Position numbers and translations under genes: made by a program. A stretch of 64,000 nucleotides of DNA, from positions 2,294,001 through 2,358,000 of the forward strand of contig NZ_JAGS01000001.1 of assembly GCF_000526775.1 (NCBI RefSeq). Direction: 5' to 3'. Of the stretch, positions 52,518 to 60,871 are shown piece by piece. Under the pieces are notes generated by a model. That model worked only from the letters and a program-made list of their open reading frames with translations. It had not been told where the DNA came from and did not search any database. How positions within the stretch are numbered: position 1 is the stretch's first letter; each line of letters starts with the position of its first letter. This stretch comes from Ruminococcus albus AD2013. Its GTDB lineage: Bacteria; Bacillota; Clostridia; Oscillospirales; Ruminococcaceae.

Positions 52518-53441
52518 TTATTCTTCCTCAGCCGAAGTTTCCTCGGCAGGAGCGGTATCCTCCTTAGCCTGTATCTCAGAAGCTTCGCCTGCTTTTTTGG
52601 CTTTCTTGGCATTCTGGTGTATCAGCCTGAACAGCTTCTCCAGATTTTCCTCATCGGTTGTAAACTTGCCGATATGGGTCATTGTGCTGTTGTAAAGTCC
52701 ATGGAAATCCGAACCGCCTGTTACTATCAGGTCATGCTCCTCGGCATACTTCTTCAGCGCCCTCTGCTGTGTATCGGTGGCAGATACGTGGAAACACTCT
52801 ATACCGTCCAGCTTGCCTGCTTCAACAAGTTCTTTCATAAGCTCGATATTGCCGAACATATGAGGGTGAGCCAGCACAGCCACACCCTTTGAAGAGTGTA
52901 TCAGGTCAAGCACGAAATTTACATCGGGATATTCTCTCGTCACAAGGCACTCGCCCCTCGGGTACGAGAACAGTCTGTCGTTCACCGAACCATAAAACTC
53001 GGTAGCATAACCGTAGCTTATCAGTGCACGCATGATGTGTGATTTATATATGCTCTTTGAACCCTTAGTGTATTTCATCACAGCGTCCCTTGGTATCGGG
53101 AAGCGCTCCATGACCTTGTTTATCATATCCTTGGCGCACTCGGTTCTTATCTGGCAGGATTTCAGACAAAGTCCCTCCAGTCTGTTTGGCTTTTGGGGGG
53201 CATAGCAGAGGATATGCACCTTTTCGTTGCGCTTCTTATCCCATGCGGAAAGCTCCACAGCCTGTATTATTTTAACACCGTAGCGGTCACCCAGTATCTG
53301 CGCACGGCTTGATGATGACAATGTATCATGATCGGTTATAGCAAGAAAATCCAATCCCATGCGCTTTGCCTGCGCGATGACTTCTTCTATGCCAAGAGAA
53401 CCGTCCGAAAGGGTTGTATGACAATGCAGATCGCCTTTCAT
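52518..53441 (-). CDS. PHP-domain phosphoesterase
   Basis: A metal-dependent phosphoesterase of the TrpH/RNase AM type, acting on short RNA ends or 3',5'-nucleotide bisphosphates in other bacteria. From the ATG at 53441 it has 307 residues: DLHCHTTLSDGSLGIEEV (part), ITDHDTLS, a metal-binding Glu/His segment, LAHPHMFG, and the C-terminal VTGGSDFHG. It ends in a charged, Glu-rich tail (TAPAEETSAEEE) not typical of the family. GGAGG lies 9 bases before the ATG; the frame is open 13 codons upstream without support. Confidence 0.88.
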   Translation of the reverse strand: MKGDLHCHTTLSDGSLGIEEVIAQAKRMGLDFLAITDHDTLSSSSRAQILGDRYGVKIIQAVELSAWDKKRNEKVHILCYAPQKPNRLEGLCLKSCQIRTECAKDMINKVMERFPIPRDAVMKYTKGSKSIYKSHIMRALISYGYATEFYGSVNDRLFSYPRGECLVTREYPDVNFVLDLIHSSKGVAVLAHPHMFGNIELMKELVEAGKLDGIECFHVSATDTQQRALKKYAEEHDLIVTGGSDFHGLYNSTMTHIGKFTTDEENLEKLFRLIHQNAKKAKKAGEASEIQAKEDTAPAEETSAEEE

Positions 53442-53679
53442 ATCAGTTAACCTCCATATCGTAAAATATGCGTTGTACATAAAAATTCAAATATATACGA
53501 CCATATTATTATACCATAATTTCAAACATCATGCAAGTATTTTTGAGAAATTACCACAATTCAAACATTTACAACGCCATTATGCACAAAGCCGATATTC
53601 TATTTTTGTCAGCACTGCACAGTAAAAAACGCCAATTTATGGATTTTTCCGCAATTTGCGCATTTTAGTAAACAAAAGA

Positions 53680-53706
53680 CGCTCCCGCCGAAACACAGCG
53701 GAAGCG
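53680..53706 (-). terminator. Terminator of the 1504-residue membrane protein gene
   Basis: CGCTCCCGC and GCGGAAGCG form a 9-bp stem with one mismatch around CGAAACACA. On the - strand it is followed by TCTTTTG, 27 bases past the stop. Confidence 0.75.
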
Positions 53707-53732
53707 CCCTTATCTTTGATATTATCGGGATA

Positions 53733-56700
53733 CTACCATTTCCAGTCAACAAAGAATCTTTCTTCGTTGGGATTCCTTGCCGCACGCTGACGCATATACT
53801 CTGTTACCGCAGCGACTGCTATCAGCAGTACGCCCGCAAGCAGGAGGTATGCCCACCATGCCACAGCCGAGAGGAAATCACCCGTGATGTAAAGTGTAAG
53901 TCCCAGCAGTGCAGATGCTGATACCAGAAACCAGCGCCTTGTCTTTTTGACAAAGGAGAATATCAGAAGTACCAGCGAAACGCTGAGAACTATCAGTGAA
54001 TTCGACAGAGACTGGTTCATCAGACCATCCACGATAAGCAACAGGAATGCCGCCATATATACCGTCTGGCTGAACTCGGATGCCACATTCTCGTCATCTG
54101 CCCAGATCTTCTTTACAGCCATACCGAAAGCTACGATTATCAGAAGTATCACCTTGGTGGTGGCGGTGCTGTTCTCAAACTGCATAAAGGGTCTTTCGAT
54201 AAGTGCCAGACCCGCCAGTGCTGCTGCCGCAGTCAGGATAGCCCTCTTAGCCTTTTCGGTCGTTTCGCGTCTCATAAAGTTCGCTGTGAACACCGTCAGT
54301 TCAAGCAGTCCGATGAACATTCTCCCCCTTGGTGAGAACATCATGCTTTCATGCAGACAGCACAGCACGCAAAGCAGTATGCCGAAGTGTGCAATGTCTA
54401 TCTGTGACCTTTCGTGTACTTTCCTTTGTATCCCATCAGGGTACATCAGCTTTGATGCCACCACCAGTACTGCTGTCATGAATATCGAGAACAGTACCAC
54501 CAGGTCGCCCTCACGCATGGGGTCGTATTCAATTGCACGAGCCCACATCCTTATGCCCATGAACAGCGTCAGCATAGGTATCGCCCCATGGTAATTACTG
54601 CGCGAAGTATGTATCGCCGCAAACAGCATCACACTTACAACAGTTACTATCACTGCCGCCGTAGCATCGCGCCTTGTGCTGTACGAAAGCAGCAGCGAGA
54701 TACCCGAACATATCTCCATCGAGTATTTCATAAGTTCAAATTTGCTGTTATACGGGTCGGCATATCTCAGTGCGAATGCACCCACACACAGAACTCCTGC
54801 ACATATACCCATGCAAAGAGTGCTGTAATGCAGACCGTATTCCCTGTTGAGATAGCCCGAAAGCATCAGTGCTGTGACCATCTCGGGTACGGACAGGAAC
54901 ATCCTCATGAAGCGAGACTGTACATGGCTATCCGTGAACGCCTGTATCGCCATGAATACCACTGCGACTGCCATTGCAAAAACACCATAGGGCAGTGCCG
55001 CACCATAAAGCAGTATCAGTGCCACAATGAACAGTATCGCCGTGTAGAGCATATCTGCCATAGGTGTAAATACTGCGGGTATGATATAGTAAACAGCCAG
55101 TGCCGCAGCTATGAACATCGTGAATATGAATGTGATGGTGTATCCGCCGCCCAGCTTATCACCGATAATACAGCTAAGCACGAAGAACAGTACCGGCAGT
55201 TCAAGACTTTGCAGCTTTATGAACAGACTGTTCTTGCTCCTTATGCCATGGAATATCATCTCAGCAGGCAGGATAGTCCATACCGCAACAGACATCCAGC
55301 TGAAATCAGGGGATTCGACTATAAGCATCAGAATGTAGAACATCATGTATACCATTCTTGTGCCCGCGATAAGAAGCCCCGCTTCAAATCGCTTTTTCTT
55401 CAGGAACTCATCAGCAAGTGTTCCCGCTGCAACTACCAGACAGCATATCAGTGCGAATACCGAGAAGTTGTCCGCATAGCGTCCTATCTGCCAGAATGAG
55501 TATGTCAGCGCGATCATCTCAAAGGCAAGTATCGTCTGGCTGCGTTTGATTATACCGTAGTACAGCATTTCAATTGCAACTACGATGCCCAAGCCGAAGC
55601 ACTCCGGACTCCATACACCGAAATCAGCCACCATGTAGTAAACCGCTATAGCCCCGAACATACTGCGCATCAGTACAATAGAACTCATAGCCGTGAATCT
55701 CAGCTTGTTCTTCTTCTCCAGCGTGAAGTATGCCATAGTCAGCACCGCCAGGATCGCTGTCACAAACAGTATGAACACATTGTCATTTTCAATGTGAGAC
55801 CAGCACTCAAGGAGCATGAATATGTTGAGTATATTGTGTATAAACAGCAGTCCTGCGCTCTTTTTGATGATAGCATACACCAGTGTCTCCGCTGCCATGC
55901 CGCCCATCAGCACCCATGATACCCAGCTGAATCTTCCATAGGATATAAAATCATAATATACTGTCAGCAAACAGCCAAAACCGATAACTGCCTTTGAACA
56001 GTAAACAAACTCCTTAGCCCTGAACAGCACCTTGTCGTAATGAACAAGTATCTTGTAAACGGCAGTGAATACCACGCTTAAACCAAACATCACCAGCGCA
56101 TAAAGCGTATTGTGATCCATACCGTGTCCGAGATAGCCCGCAGGGATAAGTGCATTGACCATCATTGCGATGAATACAAAACGGAAGAACAGCTCGTGCT
56201 GTCTGCGGTAAAGTACGGCATATCCGCTGAGTTCTGCGATGAACAGCAGACAAATAGCCCAGCTGTATCCGTTCCATCTTTCTGCCAGATACATGAATGC
56301 ATACATGCTCAATATAACTCGCATAACAACGTTGATGAGATCCGCATCGACAAGCAGCTTGTTCCTGCGTCCAATAAGCCTGTACACCAGAGTACCTGCC
56401 ATACCTGCCCCAAGCAGTATCAGCACCGCGATCTCCTCGCCGTTGTCTATGCGGGATGTGTCGATCTGTGCGACCATCTCATATGCAAGACTGAGAACCG
56501 CCGCACACTGAGGTATCAGCAGGATCTGACGCTTGTAGTGAGCCGCCATAACAGCATAATCCACTACCCATATGAGTACCACCGCAAGATGTGCATAACC
56601 GTCAAAGCGGTGCATGAACAGTGCAGGCAATCCACCCAGCGCAAAGAAGACGCGCATAACAAAGTGTACCTTATCCGCCTTGAAAATCAGTTTATCCTTC

Positions 56701-58247
56701 TTTTCAAGATACATATACGCCCAGCTGCCCAATGCCGAAAATACTGTTATCAGCAGAGCAAATTTGAAATAATCATCGGGCATAGTCACGAACAGACTCA
56801 GTGCGCCAAACAGGATAAGTCCGCCATGCAGAGCCAGCCATCTCTCGCTCTTTCTGAGTATAGCTCTCCAGAGAACCTCGCCTGTGTATATCAGCCATAC
56901 TCCCCAGCCCAAGAGCGACCAGCCGAATCCCGCAGAATTGTTCAGGTCTGCTATCAGACAAGGTGCAGCCATCACCGCATAAGTCGCCTTGACCAGCTTG
57001 TATGTTACAAAAACAGGTCTTGATATCTCAGCGCCTGCCGACTTTTTGCGATGATATACTATCGAAGTCAGAAGACCCGCAGCAGATATCATCAGCGAGA
57101 AAGCCGCGTATTTGTTTTCAAAATAATTTGCGAACTGTGCCAGCACCATCGTGCCCGAAAAAGCCATAGAGATACAAGCCGCATATTCGCAGAAAGGTTT
57201 TGAGAATACTTTCATCGCGCCCGCCGAGAAGAACGTCACCAGCAAAGCGCCCATGGCAAGGAACAGCATCATTCCTCCGCCCTCAAAGCCGAACCAGGCT
57301 CCGAGCAGCCCGAAGTATCCCATGGTGATGTATGATATCGTCGCGAACACCGAGCCCAGTATGTATACCGCAGCCGCAGTGCCCTCTATCTTCAGTTTCT
57401 TATGTGCAAAACCGAACATTGCAAAAAACAGTATAGCCTGTCCCGCAAGCACGCCCACTCTCGTCCAGTCGCTCATCTGTACCCAGAAAGCTCTCGAGAA
57501 TATTATACCCGCCAGCGCCACAAAGGTTATACCTATACCCGTAAGCACTGCCGCCGAGCTGTACTGCTTCTTCTCACGCTTCGGTCTCTGAACGACCTGA
57601 GGTCTTGCCCATTCGGGAAGAGGCTGTCGGTTGTTGTAATCTTCAGCCGACATAGGTACCGCACGCTGTTCGGGAATAGTATGTACAGCCGCCGCAGGTA
57701 TCTCCTGTGCGGTTCTTTCTTCCGCAGGTCTCTCCTGAACAGGCGCTTCCTGTACAGGATTTTCGATGTTCTCAGCATCGGCTTTCTTTTCAGCATCGTC
57801 ATGCTTCACAAGGTCAACACCGCTGTGATGATGCTGAGGCTGTATTTCAGCCTGAACAGCCGTCTGTGCAGATGTATTCTCCTGTACCGCAGAAACGTTC
57901 TGTGCCGCCGCAGTATTCTGTTCAGCAGTAGTCTGCTGTTGCTGCGGAACATACCCGACAGCTCCCGCATCGTTCTGAACGCCCTTCTGCCCGTAAGTAT
58001 TGCGTGATTCGTCTTTGAAGAAGGAACCTTCATTCCTCCGCACGGGAGTCATATTATAAAGCGTCCTGCTGTTAATCTCCCTCTCTGTTTTAAGTTCAAA
58101 CTTCTCTTTCGAGGATATCCTGCCTTCTCTGTACAGCTGATCTATGAAGCGCTCACTTTTTTTGCGTTTCGATGAATAACTGATACACATAGGCAGCAAT
58201 ATGATAGGCGAGAGCACCCATAATATGATAAATAATGCTGTTCCCAT
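53733..58247 (-). CDS. Very large polytopic membrane protein of unknown function
   Basis: The 1504 residues start with one membrane helix (about 5-25), then a SHOCT-like short helix pair (RFIDQLYREGRISSKEKFEL), a long disordered linker rich in Gln, Ala, Pro and Glu (about 70-225) and then some 35-40 membrane helices to about 1490. The membrane part repeats a rough pattern of two helices with short Lys/Arg loops such as YHRKKSA, YRLIGRRNK and EKKNKLRF, suggesting internal duplication. It ends in a short basic tail with FFVDWKW. AAAGGGGTG precedes the ATG. I know of similar giant proteins in Clostridia only as hypothetical. Confidence 0.78.
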   Translation of the reverse strand: MGTALFIILWVLSPIILLPMCISYSSKRKKSERFIDQLYREGRISSKEKFELKTEREINSRTLYNMTPVRRNEGSFFKDESRNTYGQKGVQNDAGAVGYVPQQQQTTAEQNTAAAQNVSAVQENTSAQTAVQAEIQPQHHHSGVDLVKHDDAEKKADAENIENPVQEAPVQERPAEERTAQEIPAAAVHTIPEQRAVPMSAEDYNNRQPLPEWARPQVVQRPKREKKQYSSAAVLTGIGITFVALAGIIFSRAFWVQMSDWTRVGVLAGQAILFFAMFGFAHKKLKIEGTAAAVYILGSVFATISYITMGYFGLLGAWFGFEGGGMMLFLAMGALLVTFFSAGAMKVFSKPFCEYAACISMAFSGTMVLAQFANYFENKYAAFSLMISAAGLLTSIVYHRKKSAGAEISRPVFVTYKLVKATYAVMAAPCLIADLNNSAGFGWSLLGWGVWLIYTGEVLWRAILRKSERWLALHGGLILFGALSLFVTMPDDYFKFALLITVFSALGSWAYMYLEKKDKLIFKADKVHFVMRVFFALGGLPALFMHRFDGYAHLAVVLIWVVDYAVMAAHYKRQILLIPQCAAVLSLAYEMVAQIDTSRIDNGEEIAVLILLGAGMAGTLVYRLIGRRNKLLVDADLINVVMRVILSMYAFMYLAERWNGYSWAICLLFIAELSGYAVLYRRQHELFFRFVFIAMMVNALIPAGYLGHGMDHNTLYALVMFGLSVVFTAVYKILVHYDKVLFRAKEFVYCSKAVIGFGCLLTVYYDFISYGRFSWVSWVLMGGMAAETLVYAIIKKSAGLLFIHNILNIFMLLECWSHIENDNVFILFVTAILAVLTMAYFTLEKKNKLRFTAMSSIVLMRSMFGAIAVYYMVADFGVWSPECFGLGIVVAIEMLYYGIIKRSQTILAFEMIALTYSFWQIGRYADNFSVFALICCLVVAAGTLADEFLKKKRFEAGLLIAGTRMVYMMFYILMLIVESPDFSWMSVAVWTILPAEMIFHGIRSKNSLFIKLQSLELPVLFFVLSCIIGDKLGGGYTITFIFTMFIAAALAVYYIIPAVFTPMADMLYTAILFIVALILLYGAALPYGVFAMAVAVVFMAIQAFTDSHVQSRFMRMFLSVPEMVTALMLSGYLNREYGLHYSTLCMGICAGVLCVGAFALRYADPYNSKFELMKYSMEICSGISLLLSYSTRRDATAAVIVTVVSVMLFAAIHTSRSNYHGAIPMLTLFMGIRMWARAIEYDPMREGDLVVLFSIFMTAVLVVASKLMYPDGIQRKVHERSQIDIAHFGILLCVLCCLHESMMFSPRGRMFIGLLELTVFTANFMRRETTEKAKRAILTAAAALAGLALIERPFMQFENSTATTKVILLIIVAFGMAVKKIWADDENVASEFSQTVYMAAFLLLIVDGLMNQSLSNSLIVLSVSLVLLIFSFVKKTRRWFLVSASALLGLTLYITGDFLSAVAWWAYLLLAGVLLIAVAAVTEYMRQRAARNPNEERFFVDWKW

Positions 58248-58392
58248 AGTTTCACCCCTTTTCCCCTGTTACGGGGAAAGTATTTCAAAATCATTTGTTA
58301 TTTGTATTATAACATATCGTTAACAAATATTCAAGATGACAGGGCTTTTTCCTGAACTTTTCTGCTATTAAAAGCCCTTACTTTTAATATAC

Positions 58393-58477
58393 GTTTTATC
58401 TGCTCTCTTCTTATGGTGTAATTCTGCACAAAGTATCTGTTTTATTTTTGTCCGCTTTTACAGAACCATCGTCACAG
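58393..58477. repeat. 85-bp direct repeat, left copy
   Basis: Begins GTTTTATCTGCTCTC and ends CATCGTCACAG. It matches the copy at 59018-59102 at 81 of 85 bases by my count. The two copies flank the membrane protein gene at 58498. Confidence 0.8.
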
Positions 58478-58497
58478 CACCGCTTAAATATTCAGAA

Positions 58498-58992
58498 TTA
58501 GTAAAAAAACGGTTCTGTGGGCACTATGAAAAGTATGGGCGTCGTGAACACCGCCATAGCTAGTGCTGTCTTTTTCTTCTGAATTTCCGTCAGTGCGGTC
58601 TTGGTGAATGCGAAGCGCTTATCCAGTTTGTATATCACGAAGCTCGCAAACGCCATACAGCCGAGGGCTATGCATAGTGCCGCGATATTTGACCAGGGGT
58701 TATACATCAACTTATTGTATATATCGAAATCCATTTCATCAAGTGCTAAGCCTATACCAAACATTGCCAGCGCACCGGCTATATCCCCGAGGAATCCGAA
58801 TATCACCACGCGGATGATGCTCTTTTTCCATACCGTTTTCTTTGATGTCACCCCAAGGTGCCGCAGCGCCAGCAGAAGTACCAGCGTATCTATCCCGAAA
58901 TTCAGCACCGCCGCCGGGAATACAATCCACGGCATAAAGACCAGCAGCCATATCGGGAATATCATATTGTAAAGCTTTGTATCTTTTTTCAT
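58498..58992 (-). CDS. Unknown 164-residue membrane protein, flanked by direct repeats
   Basis: A small polytopic protein with about five membrane helices (8-28, 30-48, 62-84, 98-120, 142-160) and short basic loops such as VTSKKTVWKKS. It begins MKKDTKLYNMIF and ends IVPTEPFFY. No family is recognised. AAGGAG precedes the ATG. It lies directly after the HTH gene at 59097 on the same strand and is bracketed by the 85-bp repeats, so it may have arrived or been duplicated as a unit. Confidence 0.7.
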   Translation of the reverse strand: MKKDTKLYNMIFPIWLLVFMPWIVFPAAVLNFGIDTLVLLLALRHLGVTSKKTVWKKSIIRVVIFGFLGDIAGALAMFGIGLALDEMDFDIYNKLMYNPWSNIAALCIALGCMAFASFVIYKLDKRFAFTKTALTEIQKKKTALAMAVFTTPILFIVPTEPFFY

Positions 58993-59017
58993 GGTTGTTT
59001 TTCTCCTTATATCTGAT

Positions 59018-59102
59018 GTTTTATCTGCTCTCTTTTTATGTTGTAGTTCTGCACAAAGTATCTGTTTTATTTTTGTCCGCTTTTACAGAACAATCGTCAC
59101 AG
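59018..59102. repeat. 85-bp direct repeat, right copy
   Basis: Second copy of the 58393 repeat, 625 bases away. Its right end includes the last Leu codon and stop of the HTH gene (59097-59102), so the left copy carries a remnant of that gene's end. Confidence 0.8.
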
Positions 59103-59552
59103 TCCACGCTCATATTCCTCAGCCGCTTTCTTCACCTTTTCAAGATGGAACGAGGAATACACGCACCTGTCGCCCGCTGTCAGCAGGCGATAATGCTGTG
59201 ATATATAATTCTGCTGTATCTTCCATTTATCGGTGGTCTCTATCTGCCTCCACCATACCTTGCCGCCATGAGTCTGACGAAAGTTGATAGTTGTATCATC
59301 GAAAGCCAGCGCCTTTACAAGGTCGCTCATCTCTCCGCCGAAAGCGTTCTGCAAAACACTGCTGTCCGAGAATATCACCGCCAGCGCCGCCGAACCCGTC
59401 CACCCCAGCAGAGTTCTTCCTTTTTCTATCTCCACAAGAGTTTTCTTCGATATCCCCAGACAATGCGCCATTTTATCCTGATTAAGTTCAAACTCCGTCC
59501 TCACCAGTTTAAGATTTCGGCTCATCATACTGATGAATTCATCACGATTCAT
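59097..59552 (-). CDS. HTH (XRE-like) regulator with C-terminal domain
   Basis: A 151-residue protein with an N-terminal helix-turn-helix (about 12-60; NQDKMAHCLGISKKTLVEIEKG, part) and a C-terminal region of about 90 residues with Trp-rich KVWWRQIETTDKW and YISQHYRLLTAGDRC, resembling a small ligand-sensing module. GAGAGGTGA precedes the ATG, which overlaps the stop of the 43-residue gene upstream. It looks like the regulator of this cluster. Confidence 0.85.
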   Translation of the reverse strand: MNRDEFISMMSRNLKLVRTEFELNQDKMAHCLGISKKTLVEIEKGRTLLGWTGSAALAVIFSDSSVLQNAFGGEMSDLVKALAFDDTTINFRQTHGGKVWWRQIETTDKWKIQQNYISQHYRLLTAGDRCVYSSFHLEKVKKAAEEYERGL

Positions 59553-59680
59553 TTTATCACCTCTCTCCGGATCAAGTTTGTATTATTGTTTGCAACATCT
59601 TCATCAATAAAAGCTAATTGCTCTAAAATGCACAGTTCCTCATCTGTCAAATCATAAACTGATAGATTTTCATTACTCAT
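59549..59680 (-). CDS. Small 43-residue acidic protein upstream of the HTH gene
   Basis: ATG at 59680 with GGAGGA 6 bases upstream; the stop overlaps the ATG of the HTH gene (ATGA), implying translational coupling. The peptide begins MSNENLSVYDLTDEELCILEQ and ends NTNLIRREVIK; it is acidic and probably helical, with no membrane segment. It lies 14 bases after the lipoprotein stop. Good ribosome site and coupling make it a credible gene, perhaps a partner or antagonist of the HTH regulator. Confidence 0.7.
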   Translation of the reverse strand: MSNENLSVYDLTDEELCILEQLAFIDEDVANNNTNLIRREVIK

Positions 59681-59694
59681 ATATTATCCTCCTA

Positions 59695-60528
59695 TTAGTC
59701 ATTAATGTGTAGCTCCAAAAGATTTGTGCTATCTTCATCGAACGATATTTTATAATCTGAAACCAAAAAATAATCGGTATAATAATCACTGCAATTAGCA
59801 TTTGTTAATTTCGCGATATCAACATCTTTAACAGTAGTTATTCTGATAGTTCCAACTAATTCTTTCTCAATAGAGTAATCAAGCAAGCTTTGTGAAAAAG
59901 CTTCACATTTATCTTTATCACATATCTCCGAAGAAATAAACACTACCGTGCTAATACCCAGCTTAAAATCAAAAGTATCCGTGTTATCAAAATTAATTTC
60001 ACCAAGCTGATTATCATTTACATTATGAGCAAACACCTTTACCTTATCAGACCCAAAATAATCACGTGCATAATCATCATACATTTTTTCAATGTGCATC
60101 AATATCTCGTAATCCCCGTAATTATCGGAAAATTCTCCGTTTTTTACACGCACAGAAACTATGCTTCTGCTGTCGTTCCTGTCAGCACCTTCGGGCATTA
60201 CAATGAGTTCTTCTTTCTGCCCGAACCCTGCACGGTAATAACCCGCATATTCAAACTCAATGCCGTACTTATCCACCAGATATCGGTGCATCATTCCCAT
60301 GCGGTAAATCGAATCCCGCTGCCCAATTTTAAGCTCATTGTAATCCGTCGGAAGACCTTTTGATTTCAGCACGTTTATCTGCCAGTCATCAAGCTGGGCA
60401 GGGTCATCGAGTTCATAATCTGCCGCCATGTAGTGCTTCGGCGCTTTTTCCGTATTTTTCCCGCACCCCGCCGCACAAACAGCCAGCACCGCCGCGGTCA
60501 TTATTGCAAGCAGTTTTTTGAGTATCAT
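59695..60528 (-). CDS. Unknown lipoprotein (first gene of the HTH cluster)
   Basis: A 277-residue exported protein with a lipoprotein signal (lipobox CAAGCG, Cys 23 or so) and a mature domain that begins polar (KNTEKAPKHYMAADYELDD). It continues with GMMHRYLVDKYGIEFEYAGYYR (part) and alternating beta segments to the end LLELHIND. I recognise no family. The ATG at 60528 is preferred, with GGGGGAG 5 bases upstream; the track one codon earlier would be TTG. It leads a cluster of lipoprotein, 43-residue peptide, HTH and membrane protein. Confidence 0.78.
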   Translation of the reverse strand: MILKKLLAIMTAAVLAVCAAGCGKNTEKAPKHYMAADYELDDPAQLDDWQINVLKSKGLPTDYNELKIGQRDSIYRMGMMHRYLVDKYGIEFEYAGYYRAGFGQKEELIVMPEGADRNDSRSIVSVRVKNGEFSDNYGDYEILMHIEKMYDDYARDYFGSDKVKVFAHNVNDNQLGEINFDNTDTFDFKLGISTVVFISSEICDKDKCEAFSQSLLDYSIEKELVGTIRITTVKDVDIAKLTNANCSDYYTDYFLVSDYKISFDEDSTNLLELHIND

Positions 60529-60718
60529 CAAAACTCCCCCAAATAGTATCTTTTTGCTTCTATGGTGTAATTTTACACTATATTATCCATTTTGTCAATA
60601 CTTATGCAAAATTTTCTCTAAACTTTCACATAACTCTTTTTGCTGTCACAAATGCTTATATCGATTTTTGTGCATAAATACGTCTGTATGCGATAGCATC
60701 TTTCGGGCACTCATTTTC

Positions 60719-60748
60719 AAACAAATGTTCCATGTGGAACATTTGTTT
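60719..60748. promoter_or_regulatory. Perfect palindrome with a parS-like core
   Basis: AAACAAATGTTCC (60719-60731) and GGAACATTTGTTT (60736-60748) are perfect inverted arms around ATGT. The core TGTTCCATGTGGAACA (60726-60741) differs at one position (T for C) from the Spo0J/ParB site TGTTNCACGTGNAACA. It could equally be a bidirectional terminator, as TTTTG follows on +. The 343-base spacer 60529-60871 holds no gene. Confidence 0.45.
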
Positions 60749-60774
60749 TGTCAGCATATACTTACATACAAAAA

Positions 60775-60815
60775 GCGGTCACATGATTTCGCACACCCGC
60801 GAAATATGTGACCGC
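60775..60815 (-). terminator. Terminator of the first duplicated secreted-protein gene
   Basis: GCGGTCACAT and ATGTGACCGC, with an inner ATTTCGC/GCGAAAT, make a near-continuous stem of 17 bp. On the - strand TTTTTG follows. A related hairpin sits after the second copy at 62248. Confidence 0.88.
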
Positions 60816-60871
60816 CCGCTTATATTGTTTAATTTGAAATTTGATCTTGTGTATTACGTACCTCGTATTTC

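Noticed and set aside
54588..57023. Two + strand open frames of about 300 codons each, rich in His, Cys and Tyr
   Set aside because: Both are opposite the large membrane protein and have compositions typical of antisense reading.
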